From Paraburkholderia sp. SOS3 (GTDB lineage Bacteria; Pseudomonadota; Gammaproteobacteria; Burkholderiales; Burkholderiaceae), in the NCBI RefSeq assembly GCF_001922345.1, contig NZ_CP018811.1, positions 2,294,001 through 2,358,000 of the forward strand: DNA of 64,000 bases, written 5' to 3'. The notes below the pieces were generated by a model. The model was not told the DNA's origin and did not search any database. It saw only the letters and a program-made list of their open reading frames with translations. The translations under genes were made by a program, and so were the position numbers. Positions 24,090 to 31,309 of this stretch are shown here, one piece after another (the first letter of the stretch is position 1; the number at the start of each line of letters is the position of its first letter).

Positions 24090-26606
24090 ATGCCTATCAT
24101 CAAACGACCGCCTTCTTCGAACTCATCGGATCATCCTGGCGACCGGGGCCGCGATCCGGATCGATCCGACAATCCGTACCACCGCTATGACGAACCACCG
24201 CCTCGCCGCCGTATGTCACTGCTGACGCGTCTCGTAGTCTGGTTTTTCGGACTGATCGCGGCGCTCGGCGTGGTCGGCGCGTTGATCGTCGGCTATGCGC
24301 TCGTCGTGATGAACCCGCAATTGCCGTCGCTCGACGCGCTGACCGACTACCGGCCGAAGGTGCCGCTGCGCGTCTACACGGCGGACCACGTGCTGATCGG
24401 CGAATTCGGCGAGGAACGCCGCAGTCTCGTGCGCTTCCAGGATATCCCGGACCAGATGAAAAAAGCCGTGCTCGCGATCGAGGACTATCGCTTTTACGAG
24501 CACGGCGGCGTCGACTTCGTCGGCATTCTGCGCGCCGGCTTCGCCGATATTTCGCATGGCGGCGCATCGCAGGGCGCGAGCACGATCACGATGCAGGTCG
24601 CGCGCAACTTCTTCCTGTCGAGCGAAAAAACCTATACGCGCAAGATCTACGAAATGCTGCTCGCGTACAAGATCGAACGCGCGCTGTCGAAAGACCAGAT
24701 TCTCGAGCTGTATATGAATCAGATCTATCTCGGCGAGCGCGCGTACGGTTTCGCGGCCGCCGCGCGCGTGTACTTCGGCAAGGACCTCAAGGACATTTCG
24801 CTCGCGCAGGCGGCGATGCTGGCCGGTCTGCCAAAGGCGCCGTCCGCGTATAACCCGGTCGTCAATCCGAAGCGCGCGAAGATCCGCCAGCAGTACATCC
24901 TCAAGCGCATGCTCGATCTGCGCTACATCACCCAGGATCAATACGATCAGGCCGTGAAGGAGGACATCCACGCCAAGGTCGCCGGCAACGAATACAGCGT
25001 GCACGCGGAGTACGTTGCCGAAATGGTCCGGCAGATGATGTACGCGCAATACAAGGACGAGACCTATACGCGCGGGCTGAACGTCACGACGACCATCGAT
25101 TCGGCGGACCAGGACGCCGCGTATCGCGCCGTGCGCAAGGGCGTCATGGACTACGAACGCCGTCACGGCTATCGCGGCCCGGAAGGCTTTATCGACCTGC
25201 CCCAAAACGCAGACGACCGCGAGGAAACGATCGAAGACACGCTGTCCGAGCATCCGGACAACGGCGAGATCGTATCGGCTGTCGTCACGGCGGCGAGCCC
25301 GAAGGAAGTGACCGCGCAACTGCAGGACGGCACGACCGCCACGGTGAAAGCCGACGGTCTGCGTTTTGCGGCCGCGGCGCTGTCGCCGCGCGCCTCGCAG
25401 GCTCAGCGCATCCGGCCAGGCTCGATCGTGCGCCTCGTTGCCGATGCAAACGGCAACTGGCAGATCACGCAACTGCCGCAAGTCGAAGGCGCACTCGTCT
25501 CGCTGACGCCGCAAGACGGCGCGATCCGCGCGCTGATCGGCGGCTTCGATTTCAACAAGAACAAGTTCAACCACGTCACGCAAGCGTGGCGGCAGCCGGG
25601 CTCGAGCTTCAAGCCATTCATCTATTCGGCCGCGCTCGACAAGGGCCTCGGACCGGCGACGATCATCAACGACGCGCCGCTGTACTTCCCGCCAACGACG
25701 CCAGGCGGCGACGCGTGGGAGCCGCACGACGACGACCAGCCGGACGGCCCGATGTCGATGCGCGTCGGCCTGGAAAAGTCGAAGAACCTCGTGTCGATTC
25801 GTATCCTGTCGTATATCGGCACGAAGTACGCGCAAGACTATGTGACGAAGCGCTTTGGCTTCGATGCGGACAAGACGCCGCCGTATCTGCCGATGGCGCT
25901 CGGCGCCGGGCTCGTTACGCCGTTGCAATCGGCGAGCGCGTATTCGGTATTCGCGAACGGCGGCTATCGCGTCAATCCGTATCTGATTGCCGATGTCACC
26001 GACGCGCGCGGCGTCGAGATTTCGCGTGCGCAACCGCTCGTCGCGGGCCGCGATGCGCCGCGCACGGTCGATCCGCGCAACGCATACATCATGAACAGCC
26101 TGTTGCATTCGGTCGCCACGGCGGGCACGGGCGCAGCGTCGAATGCGCTGCATCGTAACGACCTGCAGGGCAAGACCGGCACGACCAACGACGCGAAGGA
26201 CGGCTGGTTTGCCGGTTACCAGCAATCGCTCGTCGCGGTCGCATGGATGGGCTACGACCAGCCGAAGAGCCTCGGCAGCCGCGAATTCGGCGCGCAACTC
26301 GCGCTGCCGATCTGGATGGACTACATGGGCCGTGCACTGCGCGGCGTGCCGCAAGCGGAGCCGGAGATGCCTGCGGGCGTGGCGAGCGTCGACGGCGAGC
26401 TGTTCTATGCCGACCGCGAGCCGGGCAGCGGGTTTGTCGCGAGCATCGGCATGGACAGCGCAAATCCGCTTGCCGCGGCGAGCGATGTGCAGGGCGGCGT
26501 GGGTCCGGCATCGATGACGCCGCAGCAACAGGTTCAGCCGCAGCCCACGGTGTCGTCGACGGAAAAGAAGCAGATTCTCGATCTGTTCGAATCGAACAAA
26601 CCCTGA
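24090..26606 (+). CDS. mrcA: Penicillin-binding protein 1A, bifunctional transglycosylase/transpeptidase
   Basis: An 838-residue class A penicillin-binding protein that polymerises and cross-links peptidoglycan in the periplasm, anchored by one N-terminal helix (about 48-72). The glycosyltransferase (GT51) domain carries the catalytic Glu in AIEDYRFYEHGGVD and the motif GASTITMQVARN. An OB-fold insert lies at about 310-440. The transpeptidase has the SxxK serine in PGSSFKPFIYSAALD, the SxN motif SKN (EKSKNLVS) and KTG in QGKTGTTNDAKD. The first 40 residues are cytoplasmic and rich in Arg, Pro and Asp. Length matches the family. A strong terminator follows, so it is monocistronic. Confidence 0.95.
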   Translation: MPIIKRPPSSNSSDHPGDRGRDPDRSDNPYHRYDEPPPRRRMSLLTRLVVWFFGLIAALGVVGALIVGYALVVMNPQLPSLDALTDYRPKVPLRVYTADHVLIGEFGEERRSLVRFQDIPDQMKKAVLAIEDYRFYEHGGVDFVGILRAGFADISHGGASQGASTITMQVARNFFLSSEKTYTRKIYEMLLAYKIERALSKDQILELYMNQIYLGERAYGFAAAARVYFGKDLKDISLAQAAMLAGLPKAPSAYNPVVNPKRAKIRQQYILKRMLDLRYITQDQYDQAVKEDIHAKVAGNEYSVHAEYVAEMVRQMMYAQYKDETYTRGLNVTTTIDSADQDAAYRAVRKGVMDYERRHGYRGPEGFIDLPQNADDREETIEDTLSEHPDNGEIVSAVVTAASPKEVTAQLQDGTTATVKADGLRFAAAALSPRASQAQRIRPGSIVRLVADANGNWQITQLPQVEGALVSLTPQDGAIRALIGGFDFNKNKFNHVTQAWRQPGSSFKPFIYSAALDKGLGPATIINDAPLYFPPTTPGGDAWEPHDDDQPDGPMSMRVGLEKSKNLVSIRILSYIGTKYAQDYVTKRFGFDADKTPPYLPMALGAGLVTPLQSASAYSVFANGGYRVNPYLIADVTDARGVEISRAQPLVAGRDAPRTVDPRNAYIMNSLLHSVATAGTGAASNALHRNDLQGKTGTTNDAKDGWFAGYQQSLVAVAWMGYDQPKSLGSREFGAQLALPIWMDYMGRALRGVPQAEPEMPAGVASVDGELFYADREPGSGFVASIGMDSANPLAAASDVQGGVGPASMTPQQQVQPQPTVSSTEKKQILDLFESNKP

Positions 26607-26895
26607 TCGTCGGCTGCGATTCCAGCCGGAATCGAAAGCGCGTCCAAGGCAGATTGCCGGACGCGCTTTTTTTTCGCGTGCTTCGGCAGCACGTCCTGCG
26701 CACCATCACCGGTTATCACCCGCCCTCCGGCACATGCTGTTTCAATGTGCCTCGACGGCATGAACAATCGATGCGTCGTTCGTCCTTGCGCGCCGTGCCC
26801 TCGTCGAGCCGTCGTGCGCGCTGCGCGGCGTCGGGCAGGCAGGCAGGCATGCACATCGAGCGATGGACGCCGCGATTCAATCGGGAGGACAGGCC
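26607..26895. other. Intergenic region after PBP1A
   Basis: The first 70 bp hold the PBP1A terminator. The rest (about 220 bp) is of slightly lower GC and leads to the accessory cluster. One frame (26773-26899) overlaps the downstream GTG frame in GTGA, but its Arg/Ser-rich content gives no support for translation. Confidence 0.45.
26635..26674 (+). terminator. Rho-independent terminator of mrcA
   Basis: An 11-bp stem (AAAGCGCGTCC with GGACGCGCTTT), loop about 13 nt, ending in a run of eight T. It lies 29 bp after the stop codon. Confidence 0.92.
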
Positions 26896-27033
26896 GTGAT
26901 CGATTTCCGCATTGGAAGCATCTTTCGTTGGGGCTCCGGTTATGAGCGATTGCAGGAACCGGGTGGGACTGCGTCGGCCAATGGTGCCGCGCGCGACGAT
27001 GTTCGACCGCCATCGCACCCCAATGCACGCTGA
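26896..27033 (+). CDS. Possible 45-residue peptide of the accessory cluster
   Basis: A short GTG-started frame with a strong ribosome binding site (GGGAGG, 7 bases upstream), the same GGGAGG type seen before the two larger genes downstream. The predicted peptide starts MIDFRIGSIFRWGSG and becomes polar (Pro, Asp, Asn, Arg). There is no family I recognise. Its position 77 bp before the first coiled-coil gene and its shared translation signal suggest it may belong with them. It could also be chance. Confidence 0.4.
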   Translation: MIDFRIGSIFRWGSGYERLQEPGGTASANGAARDDVRPPSHPNAR

Positions 27034-27110
27034 CGCGACGATCATCCGCACGATGGCCTCGCATGCCCGAAACGCAGGGGCGAGGCCGCATTCATCAAAA
27101 GGGAGGTTGC

Positions 27111-28079
27111 ATGCCGGGCATTCACATCGGCAATGTTCACGACACGTTTCATGAGCCGGTAACAGAGAGCGCGCGACAAGGCTTGTCGGATCCGGCTGGC
27201 GTCGGTTCCGGACCTGCCGGCGCTAGCGCTCAGTCGGTCCCGATAGCGCCAGGCCGCCCATCGACGGGTTCGGCGTTGGCGACGGGAAGCGGTGCGCTTC
27301 GCGACATCGGATACAGGATCGGCGCCAGCGACCGGTTCCTGTCCGGTGCGCGGCTGATCAGCACGCGCTCAGGCGCCGTCGACGGATCGCGTACGCCGCT
27401 GCAAGGCGGACTGCGAGGCGCGGGCTGGTCGGAGGCTGACAAGGCCCGCGCGCGAGCGGCGCTCCATGAAAAAGCGCAGGCGACAAGGACCGAGCTCGAA
27501 GCAAAAAGGGCAGAAGGAAACGCGAAGCGCGACGAGCTGAACAATACACGCGTCGCGAAGACCGGAGCGGAAAGCCGCATTTCAGCGCTGGACCAGCGCA
27601 AGGACGAGGCAAAGCGACGCTTCGAGGAAGCGTCGTCGCGAGCCGGCGATTACGAGCGCAAAGCCGGACAGGCCGCCCGTCATCATGAGGAAGCGAAGCG
27701 CCGCCACGATGCGGCCAATGCGACGAGCTCAACGCAGCGCGCGGATACTCCGTCCGAACTGCAGCACCTGTTCTCGAACCAGGCCGGATCGAAGTTGCAG
27801 TCGGCGTTCAACGACGAATCGGTAGTGCATGAAGCCCGTGACGAGCAAAGGCGGTACGAGGACAGCCATCGGGAATGGTCGGGCAAGCGCGACGAGGCGC
27901 GGCGCGATCTGTCGAAAATCGAGGCCGAGCTTGGCGACGCGTGGCGTGACAAGGTGCATATGGAAGACAAGGCATCGAAACTCGAGCTCGAGTTCGCCTC
28001 GCTGGAGAGTGAACGGCTGCGCCACGAGCGGCAGCTTGCGGATCTCGAACGCGAGCAGGCTCGCATCGACTCGATGTGA
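27111..28079 (+). CDS. Coiled-coil protein with shared N-terminal motif (cluster protein A)
   Basis: A 322-residue protein with no recognised family. The N-terminus MPGIHIGNVHDTFHEP matches that of the next gene closely (MPG, H, G, HDTFH). Residues about 20-105 are Gly/Ser/Ala/Pro-rich and look disordered, ending in PLQGGLRGAG. Residues about 105-215 and 245-322 are highly charged, heptad-like helices (for example EAKRAEGNAKRDELNNTR, LEREQARIDSM), a long coiled coil with a break near 217-245. No signal peptide, no membrane segment, no Cys. The ATG at 27111 follows GGGAGG. A disordered N-terminus plus coiled coil is common in type III or other effector-like proteins, but no specific secretion signal can be assigned. 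Confidence 0.75.
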   Translation: MPGIHIGNVHDTFHEPVTESARQGLSDPAGVGSGPAGASAQSVPIAPGRPSTGSALATGSGALRDIGYRIGASDRFLSGARLISTRSGAVDGSRTPLQGGLRGAGWSEADKARARAALHEKAQATRTELEAKRAEGNAKRDELNNTRVAKTGAESRISALDQRKDEAKRRFEEASSRAGDYERKAGQAARHHEEAKRRHDAANATSSTQRADTPSELQHLFSNQAGSKLQSAFNDESVVHEARDEQRRYEDSHREWSGKRDEARRDLSKIEAELGDAWRDKVHMEDKASKLELEFASLESERLRHERQLADLEREQARIDSM

Positions 28080-28157
28080 GCGGCAGAGGGCTGGGTGCCG
28101 CTGTGCGTGCTGGCCCTTCATCACATGGCGCGGGTCTGCGGTGATGTAATGAAAGCC

Positions 28158-28176
28158 CGCGCACACGGCGTGCGCG
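28158..28176 (+). other. Hairpin between the two coiled-coil genes
   Basis: CGCGCAC pairs with GTGCGCG around ACGGC (7-bp stem, 5-nt loop), ending 21 bp before the second gene's start. It may affect translation or mRNA stability; no T-run follows. Confidence 0.5.
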
Positions 28177-28197
28177 TTGGCTCACGGGAGGACCACT

Positions 28198-28809
28198 ATG
28201 CCTGGCATGCACGTTGGCGGATCGTTTCACGATACCTTTCATCCCTCCGGCGATAGACCGCCCGAGTATCGGGCGCCTTCGGACGCGACGCCGGGAAGTT
28301 CATCGCAGGCAAGTGCACCGCAGGAGTCGCGCGAGGGCATCCCGGTTCTGCGATTGCGCGGCGGCGGGAACGCACAAGGTTCAGAGGACAAAGGCGGCGA
28401 TCGCGAGAATCTGCTGCCTGGTGGCGCGGGTTCCAGCAGCCATCGCGCGGACTATGGAACCCGCAGCAGCGTGGAGACGCAACGCGCTGCCAATGAAGCG
28501 AAACGATACGAACTGCGCAGCAGCCTCGAGCGAGCGATGCGCGATCGCGATGCGGCACGCGCAGCGCGTGAACGGGCGATCACCGAACTCGACCGGGTGA
28601 ACGCGCAGATCAAGGACCTCGACGCCCGGAAACAGCAAAGCGGCCTCGACCCGGCGCGCAAAAGCGACATCGAAGGGCAACTGCTGACCGCGCACGCCGA
28701 CTTCTGGCGAAGGACCCGCGAGGTCAGTGACTGCACGACCGAGCTTCGACGATCCGACGACCGATGCAGCAGCCTCGAACACAAACTCGGCAAGCTCCGC
28801 TGGACGTGA
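28198..28809 (+). CDS. Coiled-coil protein with ubiquitin-tail-like motif (cluster protein B)
   Basis: A 203-residue protein, paralogous at its N-terminus to the previous gene (MPGMHVGGSFHDTFHPSG). Residues 20-48 are Ser/Pro-rich and disordered. Residues 50-56 read VLRLRGG, followed by GNAQGSEDKGG; this is identical to the last seven residues of eukaryotic ubiquitin. Residues about 85-203 are charged helix, probably coiled coil (RYELRSSLERAMRDRDAARA, then RERAITELDRVNAQIKDLD). The ATG follows GGGAGG at 8-9 bases. No signal peptide or enzyme motif is visible. The ubiquitin-like tail could be chance in an Arg/Gly-rich linker, or mimicry in a host-directed protein. Confidence 0.75.
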   Translation: MPGMHVGGSFHDTFHPSGDRPPEYRAPSDATPGSSSQASAPQESREGIPVLRLRGGGNAQGSEDKGGDRENLLPGGAGSSSHRADYGTRSSVETQRAANEAKRYELRSSLERAMRDRDAARAARERAITELDRVNAQIKDLDARKQQSGLDPARKSDIEGQLLTAHADFWRRTREVSDCTTELRRSDDRCSSLEHKLGKLRWT

Positions 28810-28813
28810 GCGG

Positions 28814-29053
28814 CTACACGCCGAGGCCCGGCCCGAAGTTGCTGCCGATCAGCTTCGTCACGGCGGCGAGGTCGGCGTAATCCTGCTCGGGCAAACCGTC
28901 GAGCATCGCGAGCACTTCGTTGCTTGCGCCTGCGTCGCGCGCCGCATCGACGAGCGCATCCTTGTTGGCCGGATAGGTCGCGGCGCTCAGCACGTCGGCG
29001 ATCTGCAGATCGATCGATTCGCGCGGCACGTCGTGGGATGCCGGTGGGGTCAT
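28814..29053 (-). CDS. DUF2795-like small protein
   Basis: A 79-residue acidic protein resembling the DUF2795 family: VLSAATYPANKDALVDAARD, then GASNEVLAMLDGLPEQDY. This pattern of a short helix pair with the sequence YPA-K--L---A is the family's core. Function is unknown. It is convergent with cluster protein B (5 bp apart) and has no operon partner. The start at 29053 gives the normal length for the family. Confidence 0.72.
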   Translation of the reverse strand: MTPPASHDVPRESIDLQIADVLSAATYPANKDALVDAARDAGASNEVLAMLDGLPEQDYADLAAVTKLIGSNFGPGLGV

Positions 29054-29215
29054 AGGTTTGTTCCTCGCTATACAGGCGTTGTAGAGCGGATGGGTTGGTC
29101 AGACGGTTAGACGGGAAGTCAGGCGCACGCGCAGCCAGATCCGACGCGAACGGCAGTGCGCAGGAGAGGGTGATTATCGAAGCGCGGCGGCACACACCCA
29201 CGGCGCGCCATCGAA

Positions 29216-29467
29216 TCAGGTCTGCAAATGCTCGTCGCGCGCCGCGAGACCGCGTCCGGGATGACGCGACTTGGGCAGCGTGATGTGCTGCCAGCGCTCC
29301 GGGCGGATATCGGGCTGTACCGCGATCTCGGGCGCAGGCGGCGCGACGGGCGCGGCATTCGTGCGTTGAGCGGAGAAGTCGGTCAGCGCGTCCTGCGCGG
29401 TGTGAACCGGCGCGGCGAAACATGAGGCCGACAACGTTACCATGGTCAACAGTGTCGAGGTTTTCAT
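29216..29467 (-). CDS. Small secreted hypothetical protein
   Basis: An 83-residue protein with a clear signal peptide (MKTSTLLTMVTLSASCFAAPV) and a polar, Pro-rich mature part that ends in a basic stretch (KSRHPGRGLAARDEHLQT). The start at 29467 is set by an excellent AAAGGAGGT ribosome binding site 7 bases upstream; a longer frame to 29509 would bury the signal peptide. The cysteine in the signal region is followed by Phe-Ala-Ala and does not make a proper lipobox. No family recognised. Confidence 0.7.
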   Translation of the reverse strand: MKTSTLLTMVTLSASCFAAPVHTAQDALTDFSAQRTNAAPVAPPAPEIAVQPDIRPERWQHITLPKSRHPGRGLAARDEHLQT

Positions 29468-29721
29468 CGCCCGACCTCCTTTGCAAAGCCAGCGCAGCCA
29501 TTCTTGCAAGCGCTATGCCATTCGGGCGCCCGTGAGGCGCCTTATCTGGCATGGCTGCGCTTCAGCGCAACGCCATTATCGCCATCTTAGATGGTAATTT
29601 TTTCAGAAACCTTGAGCTGGCGCAGACCCGCGTCAGTGTTCGAATCGCCATGGGCGACGAACGAAGCGTAAATTCGTAAGCTTTAAGAAAGGATAGGCTG
29701 CGCGCGGCGCGCGCACCGCAT

Positions 29722-31059
29722 CTAGCGCAGCATGTCGAAGCGCGTCCACGGCCACGACGGCCGGTCGCGCATATAGCCGTTGAGCCAGTTCCACTGCGGG
29801 TGACGTTTCATGAACGCCTGCGCGTCGAACGGCCGCCCGCACGGATGCCCCCAGCGCGCGTAAAAGGCCATGTCGCGCGCCATTTCGCTGTCGACGACCT
29901 TGCCGTCGTTCGCGCCCCATGGATTGAACGGGCCGTGATCGGAGCCGCCGAAGCGCGCATCGTCGAGTTCGAGGTGTCCGCAGATCGTGCGCGAGCAGGG
30001 GTTGTCGGCACGATCGAGATACACGTCGTGATGGTCGGCGATCATCTTCTTCGCGAGTTCGAGATCGATCTGGCCATGATGCATCTCCGCGAGCTGCATG
30101 AAACGCAGCCGCCGCGCGCCGTTCTTGCGCACATCCGTATAGTCTTCGCCTTCGCCGACGCATTCCTGGTTTCGAATCTTCAGATCCGAAGCCGTGTTGT
30201 AACCGCTATAGAAGCCGTTCTTCGTGCTTTCGAAGCCCGCATGGCGCAGCCCCAGTTCGTAGCGCGCGATCTCGCCCGTGTTGATGTCGCCGAGCAGCCA
30301 GCTGTTCGCATAGCCGCCGTTGTTCGCGACCGCGAACATATCGCACCACTCGCGAATATCGCTCGCGTACTGCGTGGCGCGCCGCGAACGGTAAAACTCC
30401 GGCGCGCCGGCCGCGTGGTAGCCGGCGAAGTTGGAGATCGTCGTTTCGGTGACCATGAGGCCCGCGGACGTGATCCAGAAGTCGGTGAGGCTCGAGATGC
30501 AGCCGGGCAGCCCTTGCATCAGGATGCGGTGCCCGGAGTCGGGCACGATATCGAACACCACGTTGAACGCGTCGCCGGCCGCGTAACGGTCCCACGAGTT
30601 GTGCGCCATCACGATGCGGCCATCGCGCGTCGCGTCGCCGGTCGCGATAAATGCGCTGCAGTGATGGCCGCGCCGCCCGCGCCACGGTTTCAGTCCGACA
30701 CGCGGATGCTGCGCCGCGGCGAAACTGGGCCACCAGCTTTGCAGCAGGTCCATGTAGCCGTTCCACGCGAGCACTTCGGCGAACGGCAGCTTCGCGCCGT
30801 CGGCAATGCCCTGGATTTCGTCGGCGAATTCGGTGTCGAGGCGCGGCGCGAACTGGGCGACAGCCGCATTGACGAAGGTGTCGAAGTCCTCGCCCGTGTC
30901 CCATTTGGCGAGGTAGCGTGCGGTGTGGATGGCATTGCGGATTTCGGCCGCGAGCAATTGCCCGTGCTGTTCGCCGCGGTCGTACGGCTCGCCTTCGATA
31001 TGCACGAAGATCCAGCCCGCGTGATCGCGGCGCACGGCATCGATGGACGGTTCGCTCAT
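29722..31059 (-). CDS. C45-type (acyl-coenzyme A:6-aminopenicillanic acid acyltransferase-like) Ntn hydrolase
   Basis: A 445-residue protein of the C45/phospholipase-B-like Ntn hydrolase group. Such enzymes become active by self-cleavage just before a nucleophilic Cys. Here that Cys is very likely residue 134 in GHHCSAFIATGD, followed by the supporting segment RIVMAHNSWDRY. N-terminal EGEPYDRGEQHGQLLA and the later ETTISNF are family-like. Reactions in the family are amide or ester bond hydrolysis or acyl transfer; the substrate here is unknown. No signal peptide is visible. Start at 31059 begins the conserved sequence (MSEPSIDA); the upstream frame reads as shadow. Monocistronic. Confidence 0.83.
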   Translation of the reverse strand: MSEPSIDAVRRDHAGWIFVHIEGEPYDRGEQHGQLLAAEIRNAIHTARYLAKWDTGEDFDTFVNAAVAQFAPRLDTEFADEIQGIADGAKLPFAEVLAWNGYMDLLQSWWPSFAAAQHPRVGLKPWRGRRGHHCSAFIATGDATRDGRIVMAHNSWDRYAAGDAFNVVFDIVPDSGHRILMQGLPGCISSLTDFWITSAGLMVTETTISNFAGYHAAGAPEFYRSRRATQYASDIREWCDMFAVANNGGYANSWLLGDINTGEIARYELGLRHAGFESTKNGFYSGYNTASDLKIRNQECVGEGEDYTDVRKNGARRLRFMQLAEMHHGQIDLELAKKMIADHHDVYLDRADNPCSRTICGHLELDDARFGGSDHGPFNPWGANDGKVVDSEMARDMAFYARWGHPCGRPFDAQAFMKRHPQWNWLNGYMRDRPSWPWTRFDMLR

Positions 31060-31309
31060 GTTCGCTCCCGGTCGTAGGGTGCCGCGTCTTTCCGAACGCG
31101 AAGCATGGCGCACCGCCCGCACGCCGGCATGTGTTCTTATCGGGCCGGCAGCGCGGCGCGCGCGGCTTGCAGCGGGCAGCCGGCGGGTCGCTTTCTGGTC
31201 AATTTATTTTAGAGAAATTGCCGCGCTTTGCACGCGGCAGGTTGTGACGTTTGGTATCAGCGGGAGTGGCGGCGCAAGCTCGCGTCGGCGCGTAGGAGCG
31301 ATCGGCGCG

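Noticed and set aside
24216-26528. Minus-strand frame of over 700 codons opposite PBP1A
   Set aside because: PBP1A has all catalytic motifs on the plus strand; the antisense frame is a GC-driven artifact.
26773-26899. Frame encoding a 42-residue Arg/Ser-rich peptide overlapping the next start in GTGA
   Set aside because: No ribosome binding site or conservation signal; more likely noncoding.
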